Source: Rhodobiaceae bacterium (GTDB lineage: Bacteria > Pseudomonadota > Alphaproteobacteria > Rhizobiales > Tepidamorphaceae). From it: a stretch of DNA of 64,000 nt. A program made the position numbers and the translations under genes. The notes below the pieces were generated by a model, which was not told the origin of the DNA, searched no databases, and saw only the letters and a program-made list of their open reading frames with translations. Location of the stretch: NCBI GenBank assembly GCA_020637985.1, contig JACKJK010000003.1, positions 372,001-436,000 of the forward strand, in the 5' to 3' direction. Within the stretch, counting starts at the first letter, position 1, and each line of letters opens with the position of its first letter. Positions 18,596-29,094 of the stretch are shown here, in pieces.

Positions 18596-21049
18596 ATGCT
18601 GTTCAGGTTCTTCGGCTATCTCTTTGCTCTTGGCGTCGTGGTGTTCATCATCTGCGCCGCCGGAGCGGGCTACGTGATCTGGAAGGTGTCCGCCGACCTT
18701 CCGGAGTACTCGGCGCTGCGCGAGTACGAGCCGCCCGTGATGACACGCATCCAGGCCTCGAACGGCGAACTGCTGGCCGAATACGCGACGCAGCGCCGGT
18801 TGTATCTGCCGATCCAGGCGATTCCCGATCGCATCATCCAGGCCTTCCTGTCGGCCGAGGACAAGAACTTCTACGATCACATCGGCATTGATTTCTGGGG
18901 CATCGGTCGTGCCGTCTTCGTGAATCTGCAGAACCTCAAGAGCGGCCGGCGCCTCGTCGGCGCCTCGACGATCACACAGCAGGTCGCCAAGAACTTCCTG
19001 CTCACCAGCGACCAGACGATGGAGCGCAAGCTGAAGGAAGCGCTGCTGGCGCTGCGAATCGAGCAGGCCTTCACCAAGGATCAGATCCTCGAGCTCTATC
19101 TCAACGAGATTTTCCTCGGGCTCGGCGCCTACGGTGTCGCCGGCGCATCCCTGCAATACTACGGCAAGTCCGTTCACGAACTCAGCGTTGACGAAGCGGC
19201 CTATTTCGCGGCCCTGCCGAAGGCGCCCAACAACTACCATCCCTTCCGTCATCCCGATCGCGCCATCGAGCGGCGCAACTGGGTCATCGACAGGATGGTG
19301 GAGAACGGCTACGTCGATCCGGCCGAGGGCGAGGCAGCCAAGAAGCGCCCGCTCAACGTCACGCCGCGCGCGACCGGCGCGCAGATCGTCGCCGGCGACT
19401 ATTTCGCAGAGGAAGTACGTCGCGAACTGCTCGACCGCTACGGCCAGGAGAAGCTCTACGGCGGCGGGCTTTCCGTGCGCGCCACCATCGACCCGCGCCT
19501 GCAATACATTGCCCGCAAGGCGCTTGTCACTGGCCTGCGCGCATACGATCGCAACCACGGCTACCGCGGCCCGGTGACGACGCTCCAGCTTGGCGCCGAC
19601 TGGGGCGAGGCGATCGCCAAGGTGGATGCGCTGAGCGATATCGATCCCTGGCGCCTCGCGGTCGTTCTTCAGGTGAATGCCGACGAGGCGACGATCGGCC
19701 TGCAGCCGAAGGTGTTGCCCAGCGGCGAGGTCGACCCGCTGCGCGAGGCCGGGCGCATTTCGGTTGCCGAACTCAAGTGGGCCCGCTGGTCGGAAGGCGA
19801 GCGCAAAGGCCGCAAGGTGTCGGCGCCGTCCGATGTCCTCACCCCCGGAGACGTCATCTACGTCAGCGCGATCGAAGACACGCCGGGTGCCTACACGCTC
19901 GAGCAGGTCCCCAAGATATCGGGCGCGCTCGCCGCGATCGACCCGTGGACAGGGCGCGTGCTCGCCCTGGTCGGCGGGTTCAGCTACGCCCAGAGCCAGT
20001 TCAACCGCGCAACGCAGGCGCGCCGCCAGCCGGGTTCGTCCTTCAAGCCGTTCGTCTATGCGACCGCGCTGGACAACGGATATTCTCCGGCAAGCGTCGT
20101 GATGGACGCCCCGATCGAGTTCAAGATCGGCGGCAAGACCTGGCGGCCGGAAAACTATTCCGGCAAATTCTACGGTCCCTCGACGCTGCGTACGGGCATC
20201 GAGCGGTCGCGCAACGCAATGACCGTTCGCCTTGCCCAGGATCTCGGCATGCCGCTGATCACCGAGTATGCGCGCAATTTCGGCATCTACGATGACCTGC
20301 TACCGGTGCTCGCGATGGCGCTTGGCGCCGGCGAGACGACCGTCCTGCGCCTGACAGGCGCCTATGCGATCCTCGCCAACGGCGGTCGGCGGATCACGCC
20401 GACGCTGATCGATCGCATCCAGGACCGCCAGGGCCGCACCATCTTCAAGCACGAGGAGCGGCAGTGCCCGGACTGCGTCGCCGATGCATGGCGCGGCCAG
20501 GAGGAACCGGAGATCGTCGACAACCGCGAACAGATCCTCGATCCCTACACCGCCTACCAGGTGACCTCGATGATGGAGGGCGTCGTGCAGCGCGGCACGG
20601 CAACGAACGTGAAGGTGCTCAAGCGGCCGATCGCTGGCAAGACGGGCACGACCAACGACGAGAAGGATGCCTGGTTCGTCGGCTATGCCCCCGATCTCGT
20701 GGTCGGTGTCTTCGTCGGCTTCGATACGCCCAAGCCCATGGGGCGGGGCATGACCGGTGGCCATCTCGCGGCCCCGATCTTCATCGATTTCATGAAGGAA
20801 GCCCTCGCCGGCGAACCGCCCGTGCCGTTCCGCGTGCCGCCGGGGATCAACTTCATCCCGATCGACCGCAAGACAGGCCTGCGCACCGCCTCGGGTGCCG
20901 GCGGCGCGATCCTGGAGGCCTTCAAGCCCGGGCAGGAGCCGCCGTCCAGCTACTCGATCATCGGCTATTCCGACAGCTATGGCCGGCCGCTGACCGTCTC
21001 GCCGGAAGCCGATCGCGCGGTCGTTCAGGGCACCGGTGGCCTATACTAG
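18596..21049 (+). CDS. mrcA: Penicillin-binding protein 1A, bifunctional peptidoglycan synthase
   Basis: The 817-residue protein polymerises glycan strands and cross-links peptides. An N-terminal transmembrane helix (about residues 4-28) anchors it in the inner membrane. The GT51 glycosyltransferase domain shows AEDKNFYDH with catalytic E88 and GASTITQQVAKN near 122-133. An OB-like insert follows (about 310-430), as in PBP1A proteins. The transpeptidase domain has SxxK as S481-S-F-K484, SRN near 545 and KTG beginning at K682. The start is ATG 18596. It sits downstream of the amidase, so a murein synthesis and hydrolysis pair is encoded together. Confidence 0.95.
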   Translation: MLFRFFGYLFALGVVVFIICAAGAGYVIWKVSADLPEYSALREYEPPVMTRIQASNGELLAEYATQRRLYLPIQAIPDRIIQAFLSAEDKNFYDHIGIDFWGIGRAVFVNLQNLKSGRRLVGASTITQQVAKNFLLTSDQTMERKLKEALLALRIEQAFTKDQILELYLNEIFLGLGAYGVAGASLQYYGKSVHELSVDEAAYFAALPKAPNNYHPFRHPDRAIERRNWVIDRMVENGYVDPAEGEAAKKRPLNVTPRATGAQIVAGDYFAEEVRRELLDRYGQEKLYGGGLSVRATIDPRLQYIARKALVTGLRAYDRNHGYRGPVTTLQLGADWGEAIAKVDALSDIDPWRLAVVLQVNADEATIGLQPKVLPSGEVDPLREAGRISVAELKWARWSEGERKGRKVSAPSDVLTPGDVIYVSAIEDTPGAYTLEQVPKISGALAAIDPWTGRVLALVGGFSYAQSQFNRATQARRQPGSSFKPFVYATALDNGYSPASVVMDAPIEFKIGGKTWRPENYSGKFYGPSTLRTGIERSRNAMTVRLAQDLGMPLITEYARNFGIYDDLLPVLAMALGAGETTVLRLTGAYAILANGGRRITPTLIDRIQDRQGRTIFKHEERQCPDCVADAWRGQEEPEIVDNREQILDPYTAYQVTSMMEGVVQRGTATNVKVLKRPIAGKTGTTNDEKDAWFVGYAPDLVVGVFVGFDTPKPMGRGMTGGHLAAPIFIDFMKEALAGEPPVPFRVPPGINFIPIDRKTGLRTASGAGGAILEAFKPGQEPPSSYSIIGYSDSYGRPLTVSPEADRAVVQGTGGLY

Positions 21050-21176
21050 GAACAGCAAGTCGCATTTCGCACCTTGCCTGTTTACGGAAGGCCTTGCCTC
21101 GGCTAGTTTCCGCGCCCCGGCTAGGCGCTACGCGCCGCCGTTCAGGCCGTCATTTTTCTAGGAGCTCGCAGCCCAC

Positions 21177-22308
<1,132 letters not shown>

Positions 22309-22319
22309 GCCGGATCGCC

Positions 22320-22336
22320 GGCGCCGAAATGGCGCC
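22320..22336 (+). terminator. Candidate weak terminator after prfB
   Basis: A perfect 6-bp stem, GGCGCC on both sides of a GAAAT loop, lies between the convergent prfB and M23 genes. There is no T-run on either side, so termination strength is doubtful. Confidence 0.35.
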
Positions 22337-22365
22337 TGCGGTCGACGCTGCGGCGGGCCGGCGTA

Positions 22366-23658
22366 TCAGGACAGCCGCTGGCCCGCGCGAATGTAGGTGA
22401 TCGGGTTGCGGCTGGCGCCGTTGCGCCGAACCTCGAAGTGCAGGTGCGGCCCGGTGCTGCGCCCGGTGCTGCCGACCTTGCCGATCGCGTCCCCGGGCTT
22501 CACCGTGTCGCCAACCTTCACCGATATCCGGCTGAGGTGCGCATAGCGCGACGTGATGCCCTGTCCGTGGTCGATCTCGACGACGTTGCCATAACCTCCA
22601 AGGCGACCGGCGCGAACGACCTTGCCGGCGCCCGCGGCCATCACCTGCGTACCCTTCGATGCCCGGAAATCCAGCCCCTGGTGCATTGCCGGGCGGCCCA
22701 GGAACGGGTCCATGCGAGGGCCGTATCCGCTACTGATCGAGGCATCCTCGCTGACCGGCCGGCGCACCGGCAGCCGGGTCACGATCCGGCCTATGTCGGA
22801 CAGGTTGGCAAGCGTCAGCTCGACCGCTTCCATCCGCGTCTCGAAGGCATAGATGACGGCTTCCGTCCCGCTCAGCGGCACCAGAGGGCCGCCGAGGCCT
22901 TCGTTGTCTCCTCGCCCGGGAAGGTCGATGCCGAGCGCGCGCGGCACCGCTGCCAGCTTGTCGCGTCGCCTCTCGACCTCCTTCTCGATCCGGTCGAGGA
23001 CGCCGAACTGGCGGATGGCCAGCGAATCGAGGCGTGCGTCGGCAAGCTTCGTGCGTGCCAGCGCGGAGTCAGCCGATTCCTGCAGCGCACGCGAAAGTTC
23101 GCCGCGCACGTCGCGCACGAAGGCATAGAGCGGATGACGGGCGTTGCCGTCTTCAGCGTCGAGCAGGCGCGGTTTGCCGGATTGCGCCGATACGGTCCAC
23201 TGCGGCACGAAATCGGCGACCGTGAGTGCGACCTTGATTCCATTGTCGCTGAGGTCCGCGACCATTTCGGCGAGCCGGTCATGACGGATGATCAGCGATT
23301 TCAGGCGCGCGTCGGCTGCGTTCACCGCAGCGCTGACAGGGCTGTAGGAAACGGTTTCGTCGAGCTGGAGGCGAAGTTCCTGCACCGCCGTCGTGCGAAG
23401 GGGAGAACCGGCTGGCCCGGCTTCGCCAAGCGCGCTGCCGGTCGCGGCGTCTGCCTGCAGGGCCGGGAAAGCGATCATGTCCTGGCTGGTGTCGGTCGCG
23501 GCCGATTCGCCAACGGTGTCGGCGCCGCGTGTCAGGGTCGTCGCGGCGAAAGCCGCCACGAGCACGAAGCCGGCGGCGGCCGTTGCCCATAGTGTTGCGC
23601 CGTTGTGCGACCTTCGGCTGGTGGGACGGGAAGGCTGGGCTGTTTTGGAACGCGACAT
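22366..23658 (-). CDS. M23-family peptidase / LytM-domain murein hydrolase or regulator
   Basis: The 430-residue protein has a cytoplasmic basic tail, one transmembrane helix (about residues 22-42), a long helical periplasmic region (about 90-260, probably coiled coil) and a C-terminal M23 domain. The metal-binding residues are retained in MHQGLDF (His and Asp) and in PHLHFEV (HxH), so the domain may be an active endopeptidase rather than an EnvC/NlpD-type activator. It should act on peptidoglycan cross-links in the periplasm. It is convergent with prfB and 131 bases from the polysaccharide locus; its link to that locus is uncertain. Confidence 0.9.
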   Translation of the reverse strand: MSRSKTAQPSRPTSRRSHNGATLWATAAAGFVLVAAFAATTLTRGADTVGESAATDTSQDMIAFPALQADAATGSALGEAGPAGSPLRTTAVQELRLQLDETVSYSPVSAAVNAADARLKSLIIRHDRLAEMVADLSDNGIKVALTVADFVPQWTVSAQSGKPRLLDAEDGNARHPLYAFVRDVRGELSRALQESADSALARTKLADARLDSLAIRQFGVLDRIEKEVERRRDKLAAVPRALGIDLPGRGDNEGLGGPLVPLSGTEAVIYAFETRMEAVELTLANLSDIGRIVTRLPVRRPVSEDASISSGYGPRMDPFLGRPAMHQGLDFRASKGTQVMAAGAGKVVRAGRLGGYGNVVEIDHGQGITSRYAHLSRISVKVGDTVKPGDAIGKVGSTGRSTGPHLHFEVRRNGASRNPITYIRAGQRLS

Positions 23659-23789
23659 CTCAGCTGCAGTCTATTTCCATTCCGCGGATGGCGGATACGC
23701 TTCGGATACAGTGATTATTGGCGCGTTAGGGTTAACAATCGGGAAAAGCGCGATGCAGCGGGCAACCCCGAATAGGTCGCCGGTATGCC

Positions 23790-24218
23790 TCAACGAGTGG
23801 AAGGTGCCCGTTGTTCGCGGAAGGTGTAGAGCATGTGGCCGAGGTAGTTCATCACCGTCAGCGCCGCCGCCTCGACACAGAAGATGACGAGATAAGGCAC
23901 GCCAAGGTGTTCGAGCACCGTGGCGATGGCGAGGTTGGCCGTGAAGGTGCTGGCGACAACCGTGAGGAAGCGGGCGGCGTTGCGTCCGCTGGTGCCATGG
24001 CCGAAGGTCCACAGCGCGTTGCCCAGATAGGAAATGCCGAGACCCGTCACGAATGCCGCGCAGGCGGCGACCCACACCGGGCTTTGTCCGACTTCGATCG
24101 TCGCGACGAAGACTGCGAAATAGGTGCCGGTCGAGGCGAGCCCGACGACGATGTAGCGCGTGATTCGCTGCAATTGCCCCGGGGAAAGATGCGTGGCGAG
24201 AAGTTCGGGGAGCTTCAT
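23790..24218 (-). CDS. GtrA-family membrane protein
   Basis: The 142-residue protein has four predicted transmembrane helices and matches the GtrA family: RYIVVGLASTGTYFAVF near the N-terminus, a central SYLGNALWTFG, and the C-terminal NYLGHMLYTF. GtrA proteins are thought to flip polyprenyl-phosphate-linked sugars across the inner membrane for surface glycan decoration. It ends the minus-strand polysaccharide block and overlaps the methyltransferase gene by 4 bases (ATGA), so it is translationally coupled. The substrate sugar is unknown. Confidence 0.88.
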   Translation of the reverse strand: MKLPELLATHLSPGQLQRITRYIVVGLASTGTYFAVFVATIEVGQSPVWVAACAAFVTGLGISYLGNALWTFGHGTSGRNAARFLTVVASTFTANLAIATVLEHLGVPYLVIFCVEAAALTVMNYLGHMLYTFREQRAPSTR

Positions 24219-25108
24219 GCCCGCACCTTCTTGAACAGCGCCCAGCGCAGGTCGAACGCGGGGTAGGGGATCTGCGCGCGCGGCGGGATCAGGCGTGTCA
24301 GGCCGCGCGCCCAGGCAAGTGCGCCAGACTGGCCGAGCTTGTGCTCAAGCAGCGACGCGACGTGGGCACCGAGCACGCTTCTGCGGGGGCGTCCCTGGTC
24401 GATCTGGTCCATGCCGTGGTTGGCGAAGGCGCGCGCGAGGTCCCTCGGGCCGAACCAGTGCACCACGCTGGGCGGGCTGATCTCGTACCAGTTTGCGCCC
24501 ATCATGCGCGCCAGCAGGCTTGTTGCGTCCCAGTATTCGACCAGGCACAGCCCGCCGGGTTTCAGGTGCACGGCGACATTGCCGAGTGCTCGGGAGAGGT
24601 CGTGCAGATGCCCCACGACCTGGATCATCGTGACCAGATCGACCGGCTGCGGCAGGGAAAACGATTCGGCGTCGCCCGCCTGCATGTCGAGGTCAAGGGT
24701 GTTGTGGCCGTACTCGCGCATCGTCGCGTTCGGCTCGATGCCGGTGCCCGACCATCCCGCGGCGCGGAACTCGGCAAGCAGGAAGCCCGCCGCCGCGCCG
24801 ATGTCGGCCAACGTGCCGGGCGGCGCATGGCAGGCAACAATCTGCGCGTAGCGTCTTGCCTGTGCGCGGACCAGATCAGCCCCGGCAAGATAGTCCGGAT
24901 AGCCGTCGCCGCCGCCGAAGAAGTAGTCGTCTGCGTAGTGGCGCGCTACGTGGTCGCCGGCGAGCGCCTGTGCGAGGAAGCCGTGGCCGCAGGCGCTGCA
25001 GCGGACAAGCGCATGGCCGGACTTTTCGAGCCAAGGTTGCGCCGCCCCGCCGCACACCGGGCAGGCGCAGGCCGCATGGGCCATCACCCCTTTGGTGGGT
25101 GCGTTCAT
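24215..25108 (-). CDS. SAM-dependent methyltransferase with N-terminal zinc ribbon
   Basis: The 297-residue protein starts with a probable zinc ribbon (CPVCGG near residue 16 and CSACGH near 37), then a class I methyltransferase domain with DIGAAAGFLLAEF as motif I, GIEPN as the acidic strand end, and VDLVTMIQVVGHLHD. This layout is typical of methyltransferases in polysaccharide and glycolipid clusters, where they methylate sugars. Its start overlaps the end of the deacetylase gene and its end overlaps gtrA, both by 4 bases. Target sugar unknown. Confidence 0.85.
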   Translation of the reverse strand: MNAPTKGVMAHAACACPVCGGAAQPWLEKSGHALVRCSACGHGFLAQALAGDHVARHYADDYFFGGGDGYPDYLAGADLVRAQARRYAQIVACHAPPGTLADIGAAAGFLLAEFRAAGWSGTGIEPNATMREYGHNTLDLDMQAGDAESFSLPQPVDLVTMIQVVGHLHDLSRALGNVAVHLKPGGLCLVEYWDATSLLARMMGANWYEISPPSVVHWFGPRDLARAFANHGMDQIDQGRPRRSVLGAHVASLLEHKLGQSGALAWARGLTRLIPPRAQIPYPAFDLRWALFKKVRA

Positions 25109-26082
25109 GCCGGCTGGGCGAGCAGCCGCGGTTGCACGGTCGGCAGATCTCTTGCCGAAGCCCGCTCCGCGTGCTCGCGCATGGTCACCACCTCGAAGTG
25201 CCCGGCCAGAGTTTCCAGCGCCCAGCGCGCCAATTCGAGCTTCTGTTCCGCCGGCTGGTTCATCGCCGGGAAGAAGTCGAGGCCGGGAAACTCGCCCGCG
25301 CCGAGGTAGTCGAGCGGGTGCAGCAGGAACGAAGGTTCAACGCCGCGCAACCGGCAGGCGGCGAGGCCAGCGCGGAAATAGCCGCGCGCCAGCGCCGGCG
25401 AGTAGCCCGCAAGGTAGTGCAGGTAGCTCAGGTGGAAGGGCACGCGCAGCAGCGGCATCGTCGTCACCGGAATCTCGACGAGGCCGCCTTCGTGTGTCGA
25501 CCAGCGGTAGGGGCGCAGTGGCCGAAATCCGTCGCTGATGCGGCCGAACAGCCGGTCGCGGGTCTTGCGGTCTTCACGCGATAGCGGCGCCTTCATGAAG
25601 TAGTAGAGGCGCGCCAGCGGACCGATGACAGTCGGAAACGTCGAGGCGTCGTAGAGATATCTGCGCGCCGCGAGTGTTTCAAGAACCTGCGCCGAGACGC
25701 TGAAGCCGGGACCGCGGAACCCGCGCGGGCGCACGCCGGTCGCTGCCTGGATAGCTTCCTCGGCGCGAATGATTTCCGCAGCCGTTTCCTCCGCCGAATA
25801 GAGATGCAACCAGGGCTCGTGGTTGAAAGAGTGGTTGCCGATCTCGCAGCCCGCATCTGCAATCTCGCGGAGCCACGGGCGGTTGGCCTCGATGGCCGCG
25901 TCTGCGCCGACGATGAAAACGCTCAGCGGCAGGCCGAGGTCCCGGTTGATGGCAAGGAAGCGCGGCACGACAGTCTCGAAATAGCTCGGCATCGCCGTCC
26001 AGGCGTCGTCGCCGCGGGTCTTGAGATACGACCAGGCGTTGTCGAGATCGAGCGACAGCGAGGCGCAGGGGCGGGGCATCAT
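25105..26082 (-). CDS. Polysaccharide deacetylase (NodB domain)
   Basis: The 325-residue protein has a NodB-type fold. Motif 1 appears as LSLDLDNAW, motif 2 as GNHSFNH with the metal-binding His pair, and motif 3 as RGFRGPGFS. No signal peptide is seen, so the enzyme probably acts in the cytoplasm on a lipid-linked or nucleotide-linked sugar, removing N- or O-acetyl groups. Two adjacent ATG codons (26082 and 26079) overlap the stop of the oxidoreductase gene; 26082 is used here. Unlike the NodB-like domain in the fusion protein at 30316-31974, this one keeps its motifs and is likely active. Confidence 0.87.
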   Translation of the reverse strand: MMPRPCASLSLDLDNAWSYLKTRGDDAWTAMPSYFETVVPRFLAINRDLGLPLSVFIVGADAAIEANRPWLREIADAGCEIGNHSFNHEPWLHLYSAEETAAEIIRAEEAIQAATGVRPRGFRGPGFSVSAQVLETLAARRYLYDASTFPTVIGPLARLYYFMKAPLSREDRKTRDRLFGRISDGFRPLRPYRWSTHEGGLVEIPVTTMPLLRVPFHLSYLHYLAGYSPALARGYFRAGLAACRLRGVEPSFLLHPLDYLGAGEFPGLDFFPAMNQPAEQKLELARWALETLAGHFEVVTMREHAERASARDLPTVQPRLLAQPA

Positions 26083-27446
26083 GCGGCCTCCGTCGCGAGC
26101 GGTCGTGGCGCATCGCAACGCGGATCTGCCGCGATCCCTGCCAGCGTGCGTTCAGCCAGCTCGATGGTCTCGTTGATGTTCAGCGTGCCGTTGACGATGT
26201 TCGCCGAGCTTGCCGTGTAGAGCCCCGGCACCGAGGTGACGATGGCCGGAACCCGCTTCGCGTAGCCGCGCACCGGCACCGGCAGCACGTGGCGCGCGCG
26301 CGATATCCGCATCGCGGCGATATCCTCGCGCCGGATGTCGGGATAGAGCCGGTTCAGCCCGTCCATGACGATCGTCTCGATCGCGTCGTCGCTGGCGTTG
26401 AACAGCGCGTCGTCGCTGGCAAGGTACATCGGCAGGTAGGCAAGGGTGCGCCCGCCGAATGCCGCGTGGCCCGCGACCGCGCTCATGTCGATGATGGTCG
26501 TCAACGGACAATCCGCGTCAGTGATGTAGGTCATGTAGCTGCCGCGCAGGCGCGCATCCATCAGCGCCGAGGCGCAGATGACGCCCTGGTAGGGTACGCC
26601 TTCGAGTCGAGCGTGCTCATCGCCGCCGAGTTCGCCGCACATACGCGAGGCAAGCGCCGGCGGCGTCGTGACGATCACCCGGTCGAAGGTCTGCAAGCCT
26701 GCGTCGCTCGCGACCCGCAGCCCGTCCGGCCCGCGCCGGATGCGCTCGACGCCCGTTCCAAGGCGCAGGTCCACGCCGTGTGCCTCCAGCCGCGACACAA
26801 GGCGCTCCAGGATCGTAGCGTAACCGCCCTGCACCACGCCGAAGCGGTCGCGGGCGACACCGCTGGCGCGCGCGGCATAGAGCCTGCGCGCGATGGCCTG
26901 GATGAACTGCGCCGAAGCATTTTCGTAGGTGTCGCCGAGCTTGGCGCGCAGCAGCGGCCGCCAGATCGCGTCGAAGACGCGCGCGCCCGACAACCGCGTC
27001 AGCCAGTCCTCGACACCGATGTCGGAAAGCGTGTCGCCGTCGCTTATCCGCGAGGCATAGAGGATCGTCGCGGCAAGCCGTGCCTTGTCGATGAACGACA
27101 GCATTGGCAGGCGCAGGAAGTCGATGCCGCCGTTGAGCGGATGAAAGCGCGTGCCATCGAAAAGATCGGTTCCCGTCTTCGTCCACGTCACGTTGCCGGA
27201 AAGGTCGAGTTCCTCCAGCAGCGCGATCAACGCGCGGTCGACCGGCAGGATGACGTGGTAATGCCGGTCCCACACGACATCGCCCAGCCGCCACGCGTCC
27301 GCAAGCCCGCCGGGACGATCCGAAGCCTCCAGGATCGTCACCGCGTTGCCCGCCGCGCTAAGCCGCAGGGCGAGCGTGAGGCCGAGGAAGCCGGCGCCGA
27401 CGATGCACGTGCGCTTTTGCGGATTCGCGGCCATCGCGCGCCTCAT
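26079..27446 (-). CDS. NAD(P)/FAD-dependent oxidoreductase, amine-oxidase-like
   Basis: The 455-residue protein has the N-terminal dinucleotide-binding motif VGAGFLGL (residues 16-23) followed by LEASDRPGGLADAW, the pattern of protoporphyrinogen oxidase, phytoene desaturase and related flavoproteins. RVIVTTPP near the middle and a C-terminal YTASSANIVNGTLN contact FAD. Homologues in glycan clusters are often annotated as UDP-galactopyranose mutase-like or hydroxysqualene-dehydroxylase-like; neither is certain. Its place between sugar-modifying genes suggests oxidation or rearrangement of a sugar or lipid carrier. It overlaps the acetyltransferase stop by 4 bases. Confidence 0.82.
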   Translation of the reverse strand: MRRAMAANPQKRTCIVGAGFLGLTLALRLSAAGNAVTILEASDRPGGLADAWRLGDVVWDRHYHVILPVDRALIALLEELDLSGNVTWTKTGTDLFDGTRFHPLNGGIDFLRLPMLSFIDKARLAATILYASRISDGDTLSDIGVEDWLTRLSGARVFDAIWRPLLRAKLGDTYENASAQFIQAIARRLYAARASGVARDRFGVVQGGYATILERLVSRLEAHGVDLRLGTGVERIRRGPDGLRVASDAGLQTFDRVIVTTPPALASRMCGELGGDEHARLEGVPYQGVICASALMDARLRGSYMTYITDADCPLTTIIDMSAVAGHAAFGGRTLAYLPMYLASDDALFNASDDAIETIVMDGLNRLYPDIRREDIAAMRISRARHVLPVPVRGYAKRVPAIVTSVPGLYTASSANIVNGTLNINETIELAERTLAGIAADPRCDAPRPLATEAA

Positions 27447-28072
27447 GCAGCCTGGCCCGGTTGCGCCAGCTCGCGCACGACGCCGTCACGCGCCGCATAG
27501 ATACGCCCGCACGCGCAGGTCGTATCCACGATTTCCGCCGGTTCTTCGCGGAATCGGGCGAACGGCTGCCCGCAGCGGCAGACGTAGCCGATGGTGCGGG
27601 CCGGGTGTCCGGCGACCATGTGGAAGTCGCCGACGTCGCGCGTCACCACCGCGCCCATGCCGACCATGGAGAAGCGGCCGATGGTCAGCCCCGGGCCGAT
27701 CAGCGCGCGCGCGCCGATCGTGGCGCCTTCGCCGACGCGGGTTAAGAGCGTCTCCTCGGTCGGCGCCGACGTCTGCAATTCGGTAAGGTCCGGGTCGCAG
27801 GCGCGCGGGAATCGATCGTTGGTGAAGACCGTTCCCGCACCGACGAAGACTCCAGTGCCGAGTTTCACCCCGTAGCAGATGTAGACGAAGGCGTTGATCT
27901 TCACTCGGTCGGCGATTTCGACGCCATAGGCGATGTAGGTCTTGCCACCGACGATGCAGTCGCTGCCGATGCGCGTCGGTCCGCGCAGGTGAGCGTTGTC
28001 CCACACGCTGGTGCCATCGCCGAGGATGACCCCGTCTTCGACCAGTGCGGTGGAGTGGACGCGCGCACTCAT
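27443..28072 (-). CDS. Left-handed beta-helix N-acetyltransferase (WbpD/WlbB-like)
   Basis: The 209-residue protein is built from hexapeptide repeats (for example GDGTSVWDNAHLRG, VGGKTYIAYG, GTGVFVGAGTVF, GARALIGPG) over about residues 10-160, followed by a small Cys-rich tail with CRCG and CACG that may bind zinc. The pattern fits acetyltransferases that acetylate the 3-amino group of UDP-2-acetamido-3-amino-2,3-dideoxy-D-glucuronate. The flanking dehydrogenase and DegT aminotransferase would supply that amino group, which supports the call. Overlaps of 4 bases on both sides show coupling. Confidence 0.87.
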   Translation of the reverse strand: MSARVHSTALVEDGVILGDGTSVWDNAHLRGPTRIGSDCIVGGKTYIAYGVEIADRVKINAFVYICYGVKLGTGVFVGAGTVFTNDRFPRACDPDLTELQTSAPTEETLLTRVGEGATIGARALIGPGLTIGRFSMVGMGAVVTRDVGDFHMVAGHPARTIGYVCRCGQPFARFREEPAEIVDTTCACGRIYAARDGVVRELAQPGQAA

Positions 28073-29094
28073 TTCCCGCGCATCGTCTTTCCGGAACCGG
28101 TCACCGCCTTCAGCCCCGGTTCTCCGGAAACGTCGCGCCAGCTGTCGCCGTTGGCCGAGGCATAGGCCGCCTCGATGACGCGCACCGAGGCGAGCGCGTC
28201 GGCAATCGTGGTGCGCATGGCGCCGCCCGCGATCGCGGTGCGGAAGTCCTCGAGATTGGCCTTGAAGGCGCCGATCTTGTCGTAGCCCTTGCCGAAGACC
28301 GTCCAGTCGGGATCGGTGTCGCGCTTGTAGCGAGATTCCTGCCAGCCGATCTCGATCACGCCCTTGCTACCGTAGACGGTGACGAAGTTGGGAGACTTCT
28401 TGGCCAGCGTCCACGACACTTCGGCATGCCCGCGCGCGCCGCTGTCGCACTCTGCAAAGAGGATCGCGGTGTCCTCGACCGGAAGTCCCGCCTTGAAGGT
28501 CTCGGTGACCGCGCGCACACGCCGGATCGGGCCTGCGAGATATCGGATGATCTCGACGGAGTGGGTGCCGTTGTCGATCAGCACGCCGCCGCCTGAGATG
28601 CCTGCATCCGAGTTCCAGCGCGCGCTCATGTCGACGGGGGCGGCAAACAGGTTCTCGACCAGCATGATCTCGCCGACGATGCCGGAATCGATCAGCGCGC
28701 GTGCCTTCACGATGTCGGCGACATAGCGGAACTTCGATGCCATCGCGAGCGCAACGCCGGATACCTGCGCCGACGCGATCATCTCGACCGCGGCGGTGCT
28801 GTCGACGGTGAGCGGCTTCTCGCACAGCACCGGAACGCCACGCTCCAGCGCCGCCTTCGCGATGCACAGGTGATGCAGCGGCGGCGTCGTGACGACGATA
28901 CCGTCGAGCTCTTCCGATTGCAGCATGTCGTCGGCGCTTGCGTAAGCGGTGCAACCGAGCCGTTCCGCCGCGCTTTCGCGGATGCGCGCATTGGTGTCGC
29001 AGATCGCCGTGATCGCCATGTCGTCGACGCGCTCGACGGCCTCGACGTAGGTCTGCGCGATCGCGCCCGCGCCGATCAGTCCGAGCCGGGTCAT
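28069..29094 (-). CDS. Gfo/Idh/MocA-family sugar-nucleotide oxidoreductase (WlbA/WbpB-like)
   Basis: The 341-residue protein has an N-terminal Rossmann fold (GLIGAGAIAQTYV from residue 5) and the family lysine motif CEKPL near residue 95. It contains GGGVLIDNGTHSVEI in the substrate domain. With the neighbouring aminotransferase and acetyltransferase it forms the set that converts UDP-GlcNAc-uronate to a 3-acetamido sugar: it would oxidise C3. The start is ATG 29094, overlapping the aminotransferase stop by 4 bases; the frame extends upstream inside that gene and is not used. Confidence 0.85.
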   Translation of the reverse strand: MTRLGLIGAGAIAQTYVEAVERVDDMAITAICDTNARIRESAAERLGCTAYASADDMLQSEELDGIVVTTPPLHHLCIAKAALERGVPVLCEKPLTVDSTAAVEMIASAQVSGVALAMASKFRYVADIVKARALIDSGIVGEIMLVENLFAAPVDMSARWNSDAGISGGGVLIDNGTHSVEIIRYLAGPIRRVRAVTETFKAGLPVEDTAILFAECDSGARGHAEVSWTLAKKSPNFVTVYGSKGVIEIGWQESRYKRDTDPDWTVFGKGYDKIGAFKANLEDFRTAIAGGAMRTTIADALASVRVIEAAYASANGDSWRDVSGEPGLKAVTGSGKTMRGK